A stretch of 64,000 nt of DNA from contig CAZJDX010000001.1 of the NCBI GenBank assembly GCA_964544885.1, forward strand, positions 124,001 through 188,000, in the 5' to 3' direction. A program made the position numbers and the translations under genes. Position 1 is the stretch's first letter; each line of letters begins with the position of its first letter. This stretch comes from QQVM01 sp964544885 (GTDB lineage Bacteria; Bacteroidota; Bacteroidia; AKYH767-A; 2013-40CM-41-45). The notes under the pieces were generated by a model. The model was not told the DNA's origin and made no database searches. It saw nothing but the letters and a program-made list of their open reading frames with translations. Shown here one piece after another: positions 7,583 through 16,152 of the stretch.

Positions 7583-9842
7583 CTTTCAAAATATTTTTCA
7601 GTTGATACATCTGAATCCGGTCCGGCAGTTCCGGACTTCCGCCAAATACCCTGCAATTTTGACCTGTAAAATCCTTGTCGGCACAATTACGTAAGGACAA
7701 CAGAAGAGCGTCGGAACTTTCATTCATATATCTGCCAGTATATGGCTTGATCATCTCATAGTACTTGGGATTAACTGAATCAGAAGATCCTTCAAAATCC
7801 ATTTGAGCCTTTATGTATAATCCTTTGTTGTCGCCGGAAATCAATCTGATCTCAAACCGACCGGATTCAGGGATCCACAAAATATTATCGATGCCATTCT
7901 CTTTAAACTTCAGGAGTTGGTCACCGGATGAAAAACGGTTGAATACATGGTCAGCCGCGGATGATTCAATCATCCGGAAAGCGGATGTATGTGCATTATA
8001 TTCCAGTAGTGCACATGTGCCGCCTTCGTTGGACGCATTTACGATGAGCAGTTGTTTCCCTTTGTAGCCGGGAAGAAAATTGCCGCTCAATTGCGCTGAG
8101 AGGTCCGACACAACGTTATCTCTGAACTCACCTGCCTTTTTTTCTTTTAATATTCCTCCGGCATAGGTTATTAATTCCCATCTCTTATCCTCTTTATTCA
8201 AAAACAATAATTCCGCTTTGCCATCTTCATCAAAATCGTCAGCGAGGCAATAAGAATTAAGCGGAATGTCACCTTTCCAGATCTCCTGAAAAGTAATTTT
8301 GCCCTCAGCATCATCGCATTTGCCGCCTTCAGCAAAGTCCAATCGCAATAAATGTCCGGTATCTCCAATCAAACACAGAATTTCCGTATTCCCGTCTCCG
8401 TCCATGTCAGCAGTGATGACATTTGAGACATCTTTTATCCAATCCGGAAATTTCACTGTGCCGGCCTTTCTGAACTTTCCTGCTGAATGGCAAAATTCAT
8501 ACACCCCCGCTTCATCTTCAGACACATGTAAAATCAGATCCGATGTTCTGCCGGATGATCTGACATTCAGTATCAGATCATCAGGAAATAATTCTCCCGA
8601 TTTTGCAGTATCGTTATTTACAAGAAAAGGACTGCCCATGTTGCCTACGTCAGCATATATAAAGCTGCCTGCAGGATGTGGTGGGTTATACCGGTCAAAG
8701 GAATAAATTTTCTGTGTGGCCAATTTGAAATTAACATTTGGGTAAGATCCCTGACGTTCCGGTTCATTACCAAAAACCAGCACCAGGTCATCGGCATATA
8801 TCTTCATCCTGCTTTTATTCCAAAGGTATACTGATATCTTATCATTCCGTCCGATCTTCATTCGTACTTCGGGTGGAATTATAAATTCGGCATTTATTTT
8901 ATGCCAGGTCTTTCCCTTCAGTTTGAAATTTTTCATTTCTCTAGCCATCCAGTGAACCTGCTCATTATTTTCATTTGAAATGGAGGCGACCAGTAACACA
9001 TCAGGATTACTATTTTCAGGGTAGATCCTGACAGAGGCTGCCAGTTTCTTCAATGAGTCATCGCATACTTCATAAACCTTTTTTGATATGGCCGTACCAT
9101 ATGAATCTTTTCCGGCAAGAATTACAGATCGCTTTCCGCTATAACTAAAATCCGAAGTGAGCAGATGTAAGCCATCTAATCCGCTGTCAGATTCCATATC
9201 AAACTCAAAATTTACTTTTCTGAACTTTTTTGCGGAAACAGAAGAAGGAATTCCAAAGAATGAAATACTGATATTGTCGAGTTTGAATTCCGCGAAATTC
9301 TTGTTCCAGGGATAAAATTTGAATGTGTTTTCTTGCTGAATAAACTCCATTGGAACCGTAAATGAAAATTCACTTGTATCCCAACGGTGTTTCCCGGAAG
9401 GAATTTCAACGGACTGCCATAGAAGAGTACTATCCTTGTTATTCTTTATTTCCAATACCCATTGAGCCCCGGAAACATTTTCAGACCAGAGTGCATAATG
9501 TCCCTTTATCCCGCTTATTCCGGGCCATCCTTGTATTGACTGAAAAGGAATGACAACATTCACTCCGTACTCAATTTGCTTGTTGAGAATGCAACTGTAC
9601 TTACCGGAAGCGGAATGAGTTGTATCAAGCGATCCGGTATTGAGCAATCCACGAGACTCTTCAAGATCAAAATCAAATCGGTACAACAGCACGCTGTTTC
9701 CGGTCGTATCCTTTATCGGATCATTGGCGGATACGGACTGCTTATCAACCTTATGATCCGGTTTATGGAAATAATAAATAAGCGCCAGCATCAGCAGCAA
9801 AAGAGCAACAAGGATAAGCGTAATTTTATTACGGCCGGGCAT
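7572..9842 (-). CDS. Membrane-anchored protein with two jelly-roll domains and FG-GAP repeats
   Basis: The 756-residue protein has an N-terminal membrane anchor (about 6-25, without lipobox Cys). Two related beta-sandwich domains follow (about 50-195 and 205-355); the second ends in ISVYLWNKSRMKIYADDL, shared with the small lipoprotein at 358-861. The C-terminal half carries integrin-alpha-like calcium loops, ADMDGDGNTEIL and ADDFDEDGKAELL, typical of FG-GAP/VCBS beta-propellers. It is probably exposed outside the inner membrane and binds glycan or protein partners. It is the first gene of a two-gene operon with the GH16-like lipoprotein (11-base overlap). The role is inferred from domains only. 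Confidence 0.6.
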   Translation of the reverse strand: MPGRNKITLILVALLLLMLALIYYFHKPDHKVDKQSVSANDPIKDTTGNSVLLYRFDFDLEESRGLLNTGSLDTTHSASGKYSCILNKQIEYGVNVVIPFQSIQGWPGISGIKGHYALWSENVSGAQWVLEIKNNKDSTLLWQSVEIPSGKHRWDTSEFSFTVPMEFIQQENTFKFYPWNKNFAEFKLDNISISFFGIPSSVSAKKFRKVNFEFDMESDSGLDGLHLLTSDFSYSGKRSVILAGKDSYGTAISKKVYEVCDDSLKKLAASVRIYPENSNPDVLLVASISNENNEQVHWMAREMKNFKLKGKTWHKINAEFIIPPEVRMKIGRNDKISVYLWNKSRMKIYADDLVLVFGNEPERQGSYPNVNFKLATQKIYSFDRYNPPHPAGSFIYADVGNMGSPFLVNNDTAKSGELFPDDLILNVRSSGRTSDLILHVSEDEAGVYEFCHSAGKFRKAGTVKFPDWIKDVSNVITADMDGDGNTEILCLIGDTGHLLRLDFAEGGKCDDAEGKITFQEIWKGDIPLNSYCLADDFDEDGKAELLFLNKEDKRWELITYAGGILKEKKAGEFRDNVVSDLSAQLSGNFLPGYKGKQLLIVNASNEGGTCALLEYNAHTSAFRMIESSAADHVFNRFSSGDQLLKFKENGIDNILWIPESGRFEIRLISGDNKGLYIKAQMDFEGSSDSVNPKYYEMIKPYTGRYMNESSDALLLSLRNCADKDFTGQNCRVFGGSPELPDRIQMYQLKNILKDDR

Positions 9843-9895
9843 TTCAGATTTGGCTAAAGAGCTAAATTACTAATCCGGGGAGCGGATTCGATGAG

Positions 9896-10885
9896 TCAGA
9901 TTTCAAGATCCCGGATCCAGGCATCAAGCAATGGCAATTCCTGTTCCCCGATATATCCGTTCGCCGTCATCAATTTATAGCAACGCAACAGGTTCTCAGC
10001 AAGGTTGTCCGGTCCACTCTTAAGTTCCAGCTCTTCAAGATCTTTGCAGATCCTCGCATTGTTCAGATAGCCCGGAACTTCATCGGCAAAATCCTTTAAC
10101 AGGTTATGCTCATTTCTTTCCTGCCAGACCGTCGCGTTATGAAAGAGTATATTCCATTCACAAGTCCATGCAATTCGCTGCGCTATAAAACTCCTCCAAA
10201 TATCAGTCATTCTGAAACTGCAATAGGATGGTAAGTACAATAAAGGAAAGGCTTCGCGGAACCAGGTGGTATTCTGACTATTGAAGGGGCACCATGTTCC
10301 TTTACCGGTCGCGATCGGCTCTCTTTTATCAAAATCCAGGGGAAGTTTCATGGTCATCCTGTATACCGCATCCACATCGGGATTTTCGTCGGCAAGACCT
10401 TGTTGAATCGGACAATCCACCTCCGTAAGGCCGGGAATCTCTTTTAGACGGTCCTTTGATAAAATATTCTCGAGAGGGAATCCCCTGGGCCAGATATTCT
10501 CTTTTGAAAATGACGCATAGACATTGAACCATCCGGCATCATTGAGATGACTGGCATTAACCCTGCGCTCTCTCTCCAGCCAAAATTCATCACGAGGAAA
10601 ATTATCATCATCCGTTTCTATAATGATGTCATTATCTTTTGCCATCAGGTACCCAAGATTCTTTCTTGCGTAGTGCCGTTTTGGAAGGATGCGCGCCAGA
10701 CTGAAAGGCAAGGCATCCTGTGAACTGATTGAATAAAATTCACATCCTTCAAGTCTGAAGTCAGGTGGAGAAATAACATCTCCCACCACAATAAATCTGA
10801 ATCCGTTCCGTGTCGCTCCTTCCGCACATTGTTTCAGGACAGGATTGGGCGAAGCGATGGATGTAATAACAAGAGTCTTTTTCAA
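9896..10885 (-). CDS. STELLO (DUF288) family glycosyltransferase
   Basis: The 329-residue product matches the STELLO/DUF288 family: KKTLVITSIASPNP at the N terminus, ARKNLGYLMAKDND, and the donor-binding acidic cluster ETDDDNFP (90-97). STELLO proteins are best known from plants as Golgi glycosyltransferases, with bacterial relatives of unknown substrate. The frame can be extended to a TTG at 10927, but that overlaps the upstream gene by 37 bases; TTG at 10885 starts exactly at the conserved LKKTLVITSI and lies 5 bases past the upstream stop, so I chose it. No ATG lies near. It forms a pair with the GT2 gene just upstream and is probably cytoplasmic. The substrate is unknown. Confidence 0.72.
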   Translation of the reverse strand: MKKTLVITSIASPNPVLKQCAEGATRNGFRFIVVGDVISPPDFRLEGCEFYSISSQDALPFSLARILPKRHYARKNLGYLMAKDNDIIIETDDDNFPRDEFWLERERRVNASHLNDAGWFNVYASFSKENIWPRGFPLENILSKDRLKEIPGLTEVDCPIQQGLADENPDVDAVYRMTMKLPLDFDKREPIATGKGTWCPFNSQNTTWFREAFPLLYLPSYCSFRMTDIWRSFIAQRIAWTCEWNILFHNATVWQERNEHNLLKDFADEVPGYLNNARICKDLEELELKSGPDNLAENLLRCYKLMTANGYIGEQELPLLDAWIRDLEI

Positions 10886-10890
10886 ACCGG

Positions 10891-11625
10891 TTAGATTGAA
10901 GGTGATCGGAAAGTAATCCGCAGCCAAAAATAATACAATAATGTCTTTATCGAATTTTTAATGGCATTCTTTGAGACACTCGGTGAGGGCGCTCTGTAAT
11001 GAATAGGTACTTCTTTGTATTTACGTTTTCTGAGCAGGTATCGTAATTCTGTCTGATAAAAATGCGCTTTCGACCGGAGTTTATAATGAGTAAAAGCTTC
11101 CACAACTTCCCGTGTGAATGCCTGATAACCGGAGGTCATATCCTTTAGTCTGGTACCCAACAGGATGGCAGACAGAATTGTTCCGGTCTTGGAAAGAGAC
11201 TGCCGGCCCGGCGGCGAATCTCCCATTGAACCTCCTTCCATAAAACGGCTCCCAAAAACACATTCCGCTTCACCGCTGAATAATGGATTAAGAAAGGAAG
11301 GAAGGCTTGCCGGATCATGAGAAAGACCCGCATCCATTTCTAAAATGTATTGATGATCTCCTTTCAGCGCCTCTTTATAACCCCGGATATAGGCATCTAC
11401 GACATTCCGGTTTTCGGGCGCCCATACCGTTATAAACCTGCGGTCCTCAACGGAAAGCGCTCTGCATAATTCAAGCGTTCTGTCTTTTGAAACCTTGTCC
11501 ACAACCAGGTATACCGTACCGTTTTCAATCCTGTCCAGTTCCTTTCTCAGGGCATGTATGAAAGGATGAAAATCTGTTTCCTCATTGGCCATCGGAACCA
11601 CGACGGCCCATTGTTTGTCCGGCAT
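10891..11625 (-). CDS. Family 2 glycosyltransferase
   Basis: GT-A type transferase of 244 residues: VVVPMANEETD (8-18), VVDKVSKDRT (41-50) in the nucleotide-binding region, and EMDAGLSHDP (96-105) as the donor/metal motif, then GSRFMEGG and a KDMTSGYQAF acceptor-side motif. It resembles the dolichol-phosphate mannose synthase-like group, but has VDKVSKD where most have NDgSxD. The frame runs up to a TTG at 11706; I prefer ATG 11625, where the family begins (MPDKQWAVVVP). It is followed by the STELLO gene after 5 bases, so the two form one unit and likely act on the same glycan. Confidence 0.8.
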   Translation of the reverse strand: MPDKQWAVVVPMANEETDFHPFIHALRKELDRIENGTVYLVVDKVSKDRTLELCRALSVEDRRFITVWAPENRNVVDAYIRGYKEALKGDHQYILEMDAGLSHDPASLPSFLNPLFSGEAECVFGSRFMEGGSMGDSPPGRQSLSKTGTILSAILLGTRLKDMTSGYQAFTREVVEAFTHYKLRSKAHFYQTELRYLLRKRKYKEVPIHYRAPSPSVSKNAIKNSIKTLLYYFWLRITFRSPSI

Positions 11626-11773
11626 ATTAATACTGGTGTTCAACCCGGCATTGGCTGTAGCCTTTGAATGCTCATTGCCATTTTCTGATGTATAATCCGG
11701 GTTCAAAGATCTGCAAGATAAAAATTAGACTCATTCCAAGGGACAGAGGCAGGGTATTACTGCAATTAAAGTT

Positions 11774-13537
11774 TCAGGATTTGAAAGACAGGATTCCTTT
11801 AGAAGGGATCGCTTCAATAAGGCGCTTTGTATATTCAGATCCGGGATTATTATAGATCCGGTCAGACTCACCCATCTCCTCAATCTTACCTTTGTTCATA
11901 ACGATCATCCGGTCGCTCATGAACTTGACTACGGAAAGATCATGCGAAATAAAAATATAAGTAAAGGCAAAATCCCTCTTGAGTTCATTCAGCAGATTAA
12001 GTACCTGGGCCTGTATGGAGACATCCAAAGCGGATACCGATTCGTCGCAGATGATGAATTCCGGTTCCAGTGCAAGCGCACGCGCAATACATACTCTTTG
12101 TCGCTGACCCCCGCTGAACTCATGGGGATACCTGTTGAAATGACTGCTTTTTAAACCTACCCTGTTAAGGAGATCCATAACCTTGTCTCTTCTTTCGTTA
12201 GCATTACGATGCAAACCATGGACTGTCATCGGTTCAAGGATGGCATTACCAATTGTCATTCTCGGATTGAGCGAAGAATACGGATCCTGAAAAATAATCT
12301 GTATGTGCTTTCTCAGTTTGCGAAGTGAAGAACCTCCGACCTCTGCAAGATTCTGGTTTCGGAAAATGACCTTTCCGGCAGTAGGTTCAATAAGCCGTAT
12401 AATAGTCCTGCCAAGAGTGGTTTTTCCGCAACCCGACTCACCGACAAGGCCAAGTGTTTCACCCGGGTAAACGTCAAAACTGACATCATCTACCGCCCTG
12501 ACATAATCGGTAACCCTGCTTAAAATTCCCTTTCTCTGCGGAAACCAGGTCTTCAGATTTATGACCTGTAACACCGGCGGTAATTTATACATTGCTTCAT
12601 GTTTCCGGCTGGTTTCCTCAGAGCTGATCTCTGTGGCTCCCATTACCTCGCTTATGTCGCTTTTTATTTCTGTGAAAGATCCGTCGATCTCTTCTTTCAT
12701 GAAATCACTGATGGTTGGCAGTCTGCGCAATCGCCGGTCGAGTGGTGGCCGGCAGGCAAGCAGTCCTTTCGTATATGGATGTTCAGGCGCGGAAAATATT
12801 TTGCTTACACTTCCCTCTTCCACTACTTTACCCTTGTACATAACCAGTACTCTGTCGGCAATCTCCGCTATCACACCAAGATCATGGGTGATGAACATCA
12901 AACCCATGCCGGTTTCATGTTGCAGATTTCGCATGAGTTCAAGAATTCTTGCCTGTACAGTCACATCAAGGGCAGTTGTCGGTTCGTCGGCAATGAGGAT
13001 CTGTGGATCACAGCTCATCGCCATGGCGATCATCACACGTTGTTTTTGCCCACCGCTGATCTGATGGGGATAAGCATTAAACAACTGATCGGGTCTGGGT
13101 AGTCTGACTTTTTCAAATAGCGAAATTGTCTGCTCCCGCGCTTCTCTTTTTGAGATTCGCTTGTGTAGGATAAGGGTTTCGGCGACCTGGTCGCCACAGG
13201 TAAAAACGGGATTGAGGGAAGTCATGGGCTCCTGGAAGATCATGGCGATCTCATTACCCCTCACTGCTCTCATGTCATTCGCATTGAGTTGCAGAAGATC
13301 AACTCGTTGCCGGTCAGAAGTCTGAAAAAAAATTTCTCCACCCACAATTTTCCCGGGAGAAGAAATGAGGCGCATTACCGACAAGGAAGTTACAGATTTA
13401 CCCGAACCCGACTCCCCGACAATGCCCACTGTTTCTCCTTTTCCGAGAGTGAAACTCACACCATCAACCGCCTTCACAGATCTTCCTTCCGAAGTAAATT
13501 CCGTTCTCAGATTTTTAACTTCCAGCAGTTGATGCAT
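11774..13537 (-). CDS. Fused Dpp/Opp-type ABC transporter ATPase
   Basis: The 587-residue protein carries two complete ABC ATPase domains, corresponding to DppD and DppF fused head to tail, as in GsiA. Domain 1 has Walker A GESGSGKS (41-48), Q-loop FQEP, signature SGGQKQR (161-167), Walker B LIADEPT and switch His218. Domain 2 has Walker A GESGCGKT (366-373), signature SGGQRQR (475-481) and Walker B IICDES. It powers import of peptides or similar solutes through inner-membrane permeases. ATG 13537 (MHQLLEVKNL) is chosen; an upstream TTG at 13588 would add 17 residues unlike the family. No permease or binding-protein gene lies nearby, so it is an orphan here and its partners must be elsewhere. 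Confidence 0.9.
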   Translation of the reverse strand: MHQLLEVKNLRTEFTSEGRSVKAVDGVSFTLGKGETVGIVGESGSGKSVTSLSVMRLISSPGKIVGGEIFFQTSDRQRVDLLQLNANDMRAVRGNEIAMIFQEPMTSLNPVFTCGDQVAETLILHKRISKREAREQTISLFEKVRLPRPDQLFNAYPHQISGGQKQRVMIAMAMSCDPQILIADEPTTALDVTVQARILELMRNLQHETGMGLMFITHDLGVIAEIADRVLVMYKGKVVEEGSVSKIFSAPEHPYTKGLLACRPPLDRRLRRLPTISDFMKEEIDGSFTEIKSDISEVMGATEISSEETSRKHEAMYKLPPVLQVINLKTWFPQRKGILSRVTDYVRAVDDVSFDVYPGETLGLVGESGCGKTTLGRTIIRLIEPTAGKVIFRNQNLAEVGGSSLRKLRKHIQIIFQDPYSSLNPRMTIGNAILEPMTVHGLHRNANERRDKVMDLLNRVGLKSSHFNRYPHEFSGGQRQRVCIARALALEPEFIICDESVSALDVSIQAQVLNLLNELKRDFAFTYIFISHDLSVVKFMSDRMIVMNKGKIEEMGESDRIYNNPGSEYTKRLIEAIPSKGILSFKS

Positions 13538-14087
13538 ATTCGATTCAATGTATGGCGGTTGAAATGCCTGCCATACAAAAATATACAAATAGAATCTGCC
13601 CTGGCGCAGAATCCTTGCAAGGAAAAAAATGTTGTGAACAAGGCAATATGAAATGGAAGCCCACTTGAGCGCTCTTGTCAGGCTTACCTGGGGTCACTTT
13701 TTGCCAGTTATCCAGATTCCGCACCTCTTATCACTGAATACTTCCACTTATACACCGGGGCTGGTATTCAGGGCGAACTGTATGTTTCTTTGAACCATCA
13801 ATTTAATACAGTTCTTTAATTCAGTATTCAAGTTCTTTCAAATGCAAGACATCTTCTGAACGGTCCTTCCCCCACAATCCATCAAAAGAAGATAGCGAGC
13901 TACACATAAAAAGAAACAGGCTGATAAAGCTGCGTAACATGAAACACAAAGTCTGTTTTATCTAAACCTTTTATCTTAGCTCAAAAGCCGGTACACCTGA
14001 ATGTGCCGGCTTATTTTTTTAAACACAGAGTAAGTACATCACAACCCGGAAGGTGTTAGCGTATAATATGACCGCTCAGACATATTG
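13538..14087. other. Gene-free stretch between the ABC ATPase and the exonuclease
   Basis: About 550 bases with no convincing reading frame. The only clear structure is the hairpin at 13985-14020 (listed separately). The part at 13650-13980 shows no tRNA fold, no obvious repeat and no recognisable gene remnant. Confidence 0.6.
13985..14020. terminator. Strong stem-loop followed by a T-run
   Basis: AAGCCGGTACA (13985-13995) pairs with TGTGCCGGCTT (14002-14012) over 11 bp, with one U-G wobble, around a 6-nt loop (CCTGAA). On the plus strand it is followed by ATTTTTTT. No plus-strand gene lies directly before it. It sits about 70 bases beyond the stop of the minus-strand exonuclease gene, where only a short T-run (CTTTT) follows the stem, so it may work in both directions. 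Confidence 0.7.
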
Positions 14088-14816
14088 CTAATCATCTTCA
14101 GCATGATCGACAATGATGATATCCTCCGGACGGATAAGATCCTCTCCTCTGAATCTCCTGATTATCTGCGCCACGGTTAGTACATCTTTCTGACAATAGC
14201 TGACGATCCGTTCCAGGTCATTCTGCATCCAGTAAACTTCCCCAACCTGACTGCCATCAATATCATCCTTTGGAGTGGGGATATTCAGTACAGCAGCCAT
14301 CAGTGCAAGGGAAGTGTAAGATTTGTAATCACCGAACTTCCAAAGTTCCATTGTATCAAGATGATTCACTTCCCAGGGTTTTTTACCCGGAGTGTCAAGC
14401 ACATCCGGTACAGGTATTGAATTGATCAGCATTCTCCGGCTGAGGTAAGGAAAATCAAATTCCTTACCATTGTGGGCACAGAGCTTTCTTTGCAACGGTT
14501 TACAAAATTTATTTACGAGCGCGGCGAATTGATTCAGGAGAATCCTTTCTTCGTGTCCGCTGAAAGAGCACATCCTGAACATGCCTTCCTTAGTCAGGTA
14601 TCCGCAGGAAATACATATTACCTTACCAAATTCCGCATAGATTCCGGCACGCTGATAAGCTTCCTCAGGACTTGTATCCTGATTTCCTCTGAACATCTGG
14701 ACTTTTTTCTCCCATAATGATTTGATGTTCTCCGGCAACTCATTATATTTCCTGAATTGCGGAACGGTTTCTATATCCAGATATAAAATGTCGGCGGGAT
14801 TGATTTCTTTCAGCAT
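14088..14816 (-). CDS. Predicted 3'-5' exonuclease, PolB-related
   Basis: DnaQ-fold exonuclease of the group related to the exonuclease domain of DNA polymerase B. Exo I is LDIETVP (13-19, with Asp14 and Glu16), Exo II is AHNGKEFDFPYL (114-125, with Asp121), and Exo III is YCQKDV (207-212, Tyr207/Asp211), so all catalytic acids are present. It has 242 residues and no polymerase domain. A role in DNA repair or RNA/DNA end trimming is inferred from the family. ATG 14816 (MLKEINPADILYLD) is preferred to the TTG at 14825. It stands alone, with hairpin terminators on both sides. Confidence 0.82.
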   Translation of the reverse strand: MLKEINPADILYLDIETVPQFRKYNELPENIKSLWEKKVQMFRGNQDTSPEEAYQRAGIYAEFGKVICISCGYLTKEGMFRMCSFSGHEERILLNQFAALVNKFCKPLQRKLCAHNGKEFDFPYLSRRMLINSIPVPDVLDTPGKKPWEVNHLDTMELWKFGDYKSYTSLALMAAVLNIPTPKDDIDGSQVGEVYWMQNDLERIVSYCQKDVLTVAQIIRRFRGEDLIRPEDIIIVDHAEDD

Positions 14817-14930
14817 CGGAATCAAATTAATTACAGTCAGGCTCTGGTTTTAACTGAAGGGCACACCTAAAGTCAGGGAAAATAAACCAGGCTCAGACTT
14901 CAATACAAAGTAACAACGCCGTCAGGAAAG

Positions 14931-14958
14931 CCGCAATCCATATATGCGGTATTTTTTT
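14931..14958. terminator. Short stem-loop with T-run
   Basis: CCGCA (14931-14935) pairs with TGCGG (14945-14949) over 5 bp, extendable by a G-U pair, around a 9-nt loop, and is followed on the plus strand by TATTTTTTTA. It lies about 20 bases beyond the stop of the minus-strand lipoprotein gene at 14979-15563. As with the stem-loop at 13985, the T-run is better on the strand opposite to the adjacent gene. Function is uncertain because the stem is short. Confidence 0.4.
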
Positions 14959-14978
14959 ACTTTTTGAAATCAATCACG

Positions 14979-15563
14979 TCAGTTGACAACCCGCTGACGG
15001 CTCCATATCTCTCCATTCCATTTCTCATACTGCAGAATACCTGTGTGTTTTCCATACCAGACGGTTCTGATATCGGGCGACAGGGTGGTCCCGGAAGTGG
15101 AATCTACCAAGGTGTTTCTGAAAAACTGCGTATTAATTTCAATCGTTACAAAAGAAGTGCGGATGATATTGTATCTGAATACCGGTTGAGCGTTCAGACT
15201 GAGCGTCAGATACTGTGAGCTTTCCCTGCCATTGTCGTGCTGGAAGAATGCATCAAAATGTATTCCGTCCGGTAAGCGCCACAACTGATTCACGGCCTGG
15301 TTTCCCGGTCTTTCGCATTCGTCATTCTCAACAGGGATGATCTTAAACCTTGGCTCATCTGCATAGACATAATCCGTATCGCCATACTGATTCGCAAACA
15401 TAAAAGTATGGGCCGAACCGAGATAGTATTTCTTCTCTTCGTCGTTGATGGGTCCGTCCAGCAGATTCGGACAATTCTTCGTACAGGAACTTAAAAAGAA
15501 GAGGAGGAGCCCTGAGATGATCAGGAGCGGCTTTATGCCTGTATGTGATAGACGGCCTTGCAT
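14979..15563 (-). CDS. Hypothetical lipoprotein
   Basis: The 194-residue product has a signal with a long hydrophobic run and a lipobox (FFLSSC, Cys27), followed by KNCPNLLDGP, so it is predicted to be envelope-anchored. The mature part is mixed, with short hydrophobic strands (YLTLSLNAQPVFRYNI, TSFVTIEINTQFF) that suggest a small beta-sheet fold, and no membrane segment. I do not recognise a family. The start is ATG at 15563. It stands alone on the minus strand, 161 bases from the next gene. Confidence 0.6.
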   Translation of the reverse strand: MQGRLSHTGIKPLLIISGLLLFFLSSCTKNCPNLLDGPINDEEKKYYLGSAHTFMFANQYGDTDYVYADEPRFKIIPVENDECERPGNQAVNQLWRLPDGIHFDAFFQHDNGRESSQYLTLSLNAQPVFRYNIIRTSFVTIEINTQFFRNTLVDSTSGTTLSPDIRTVWYGKHTGILQYEKWNGEIWSRQRVVN

Positions 15564-15724
15564 TTTAAACAGGTTGAATCAAGCAGGAAATATACAAAAA
15601 GAGCGCGGAAATTCCCTGTTTCAGAGGGTTTTTCAGACTTTCTCAGGATATGAATTACGGGAATGGCTTATAAAACTTGACAAATGGATGGTGACCCTAA
15701 GCATATCTCATGAAAGATGCGGGA

Positions 15725-16129
15725 CTACTGTATCATAATCCCCTTCTTATTAAGAACAGGAATAAGAGTCAGGTTTTCCTTTCTGACACTTTCAGGAAGA
15801 AATACATACTTTTTATCATACATGAGTTTGTTCTTGTAAAAACTTACCCAATATTCATTATTCAACCCAAGAAGGTTATCCATCAGGGGTTCGATCCTGG
15901 CGTATTCATTTGGCTCTACCTTTCCGATCAGATGTCGCAGTACGGTGGTCTTGACCTCTCTTCCCTCATAAGTTCCATAACCCTTTGAACTTACCAGCAC
16001 TCCATAAATTTCCTCATCATAAAGATTGATGAGATACACATTCCAAACCGGTTTACCTTCGTCACTGTCTTCCTGCACAATGGCGACGACAATCTTCTCG
16101 ACAATAAGTTGCGGAATATCCTTTAGCAT
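15725..16129 (-). CDS. Conserved-looking small protein, unknown function
   Basis: A 134-residue protein from ATG 16129 (MLKDIPQLIVEKIVVAIVQED). An alternative TTG at 16156 overlaps the stop of the upstream serine hydrolase gene (TTGA) and would add nine residues; coupling through that TTG is possible. The sequence has no signal peptide and looks cytoplasmic, with an alternation of short strands (VWNVYLINLYDEEIYGVLV) and a helical middle. I do not recognise a family. It lies directly behind the serine hydrolase gene on the same strand and is probably co-transcribed with it. Confidence 0.6.
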   Translation of the reverse strand: MLKDIPQLIVEKIVVAIVQEDSDEGKPVWNVYLINLYDEEIYGVLVSSKGYGTYEGREVKTTVLRHLIGKVEPNEYARIEPLMDNLLGLNNEYWVSFYKNKLMYDKKYVFLPESVRKENLTLIPVLNKKGIMIQ

Positions 16130-16152
16130 ATTCTCCGGCAAAATTACAAAAA

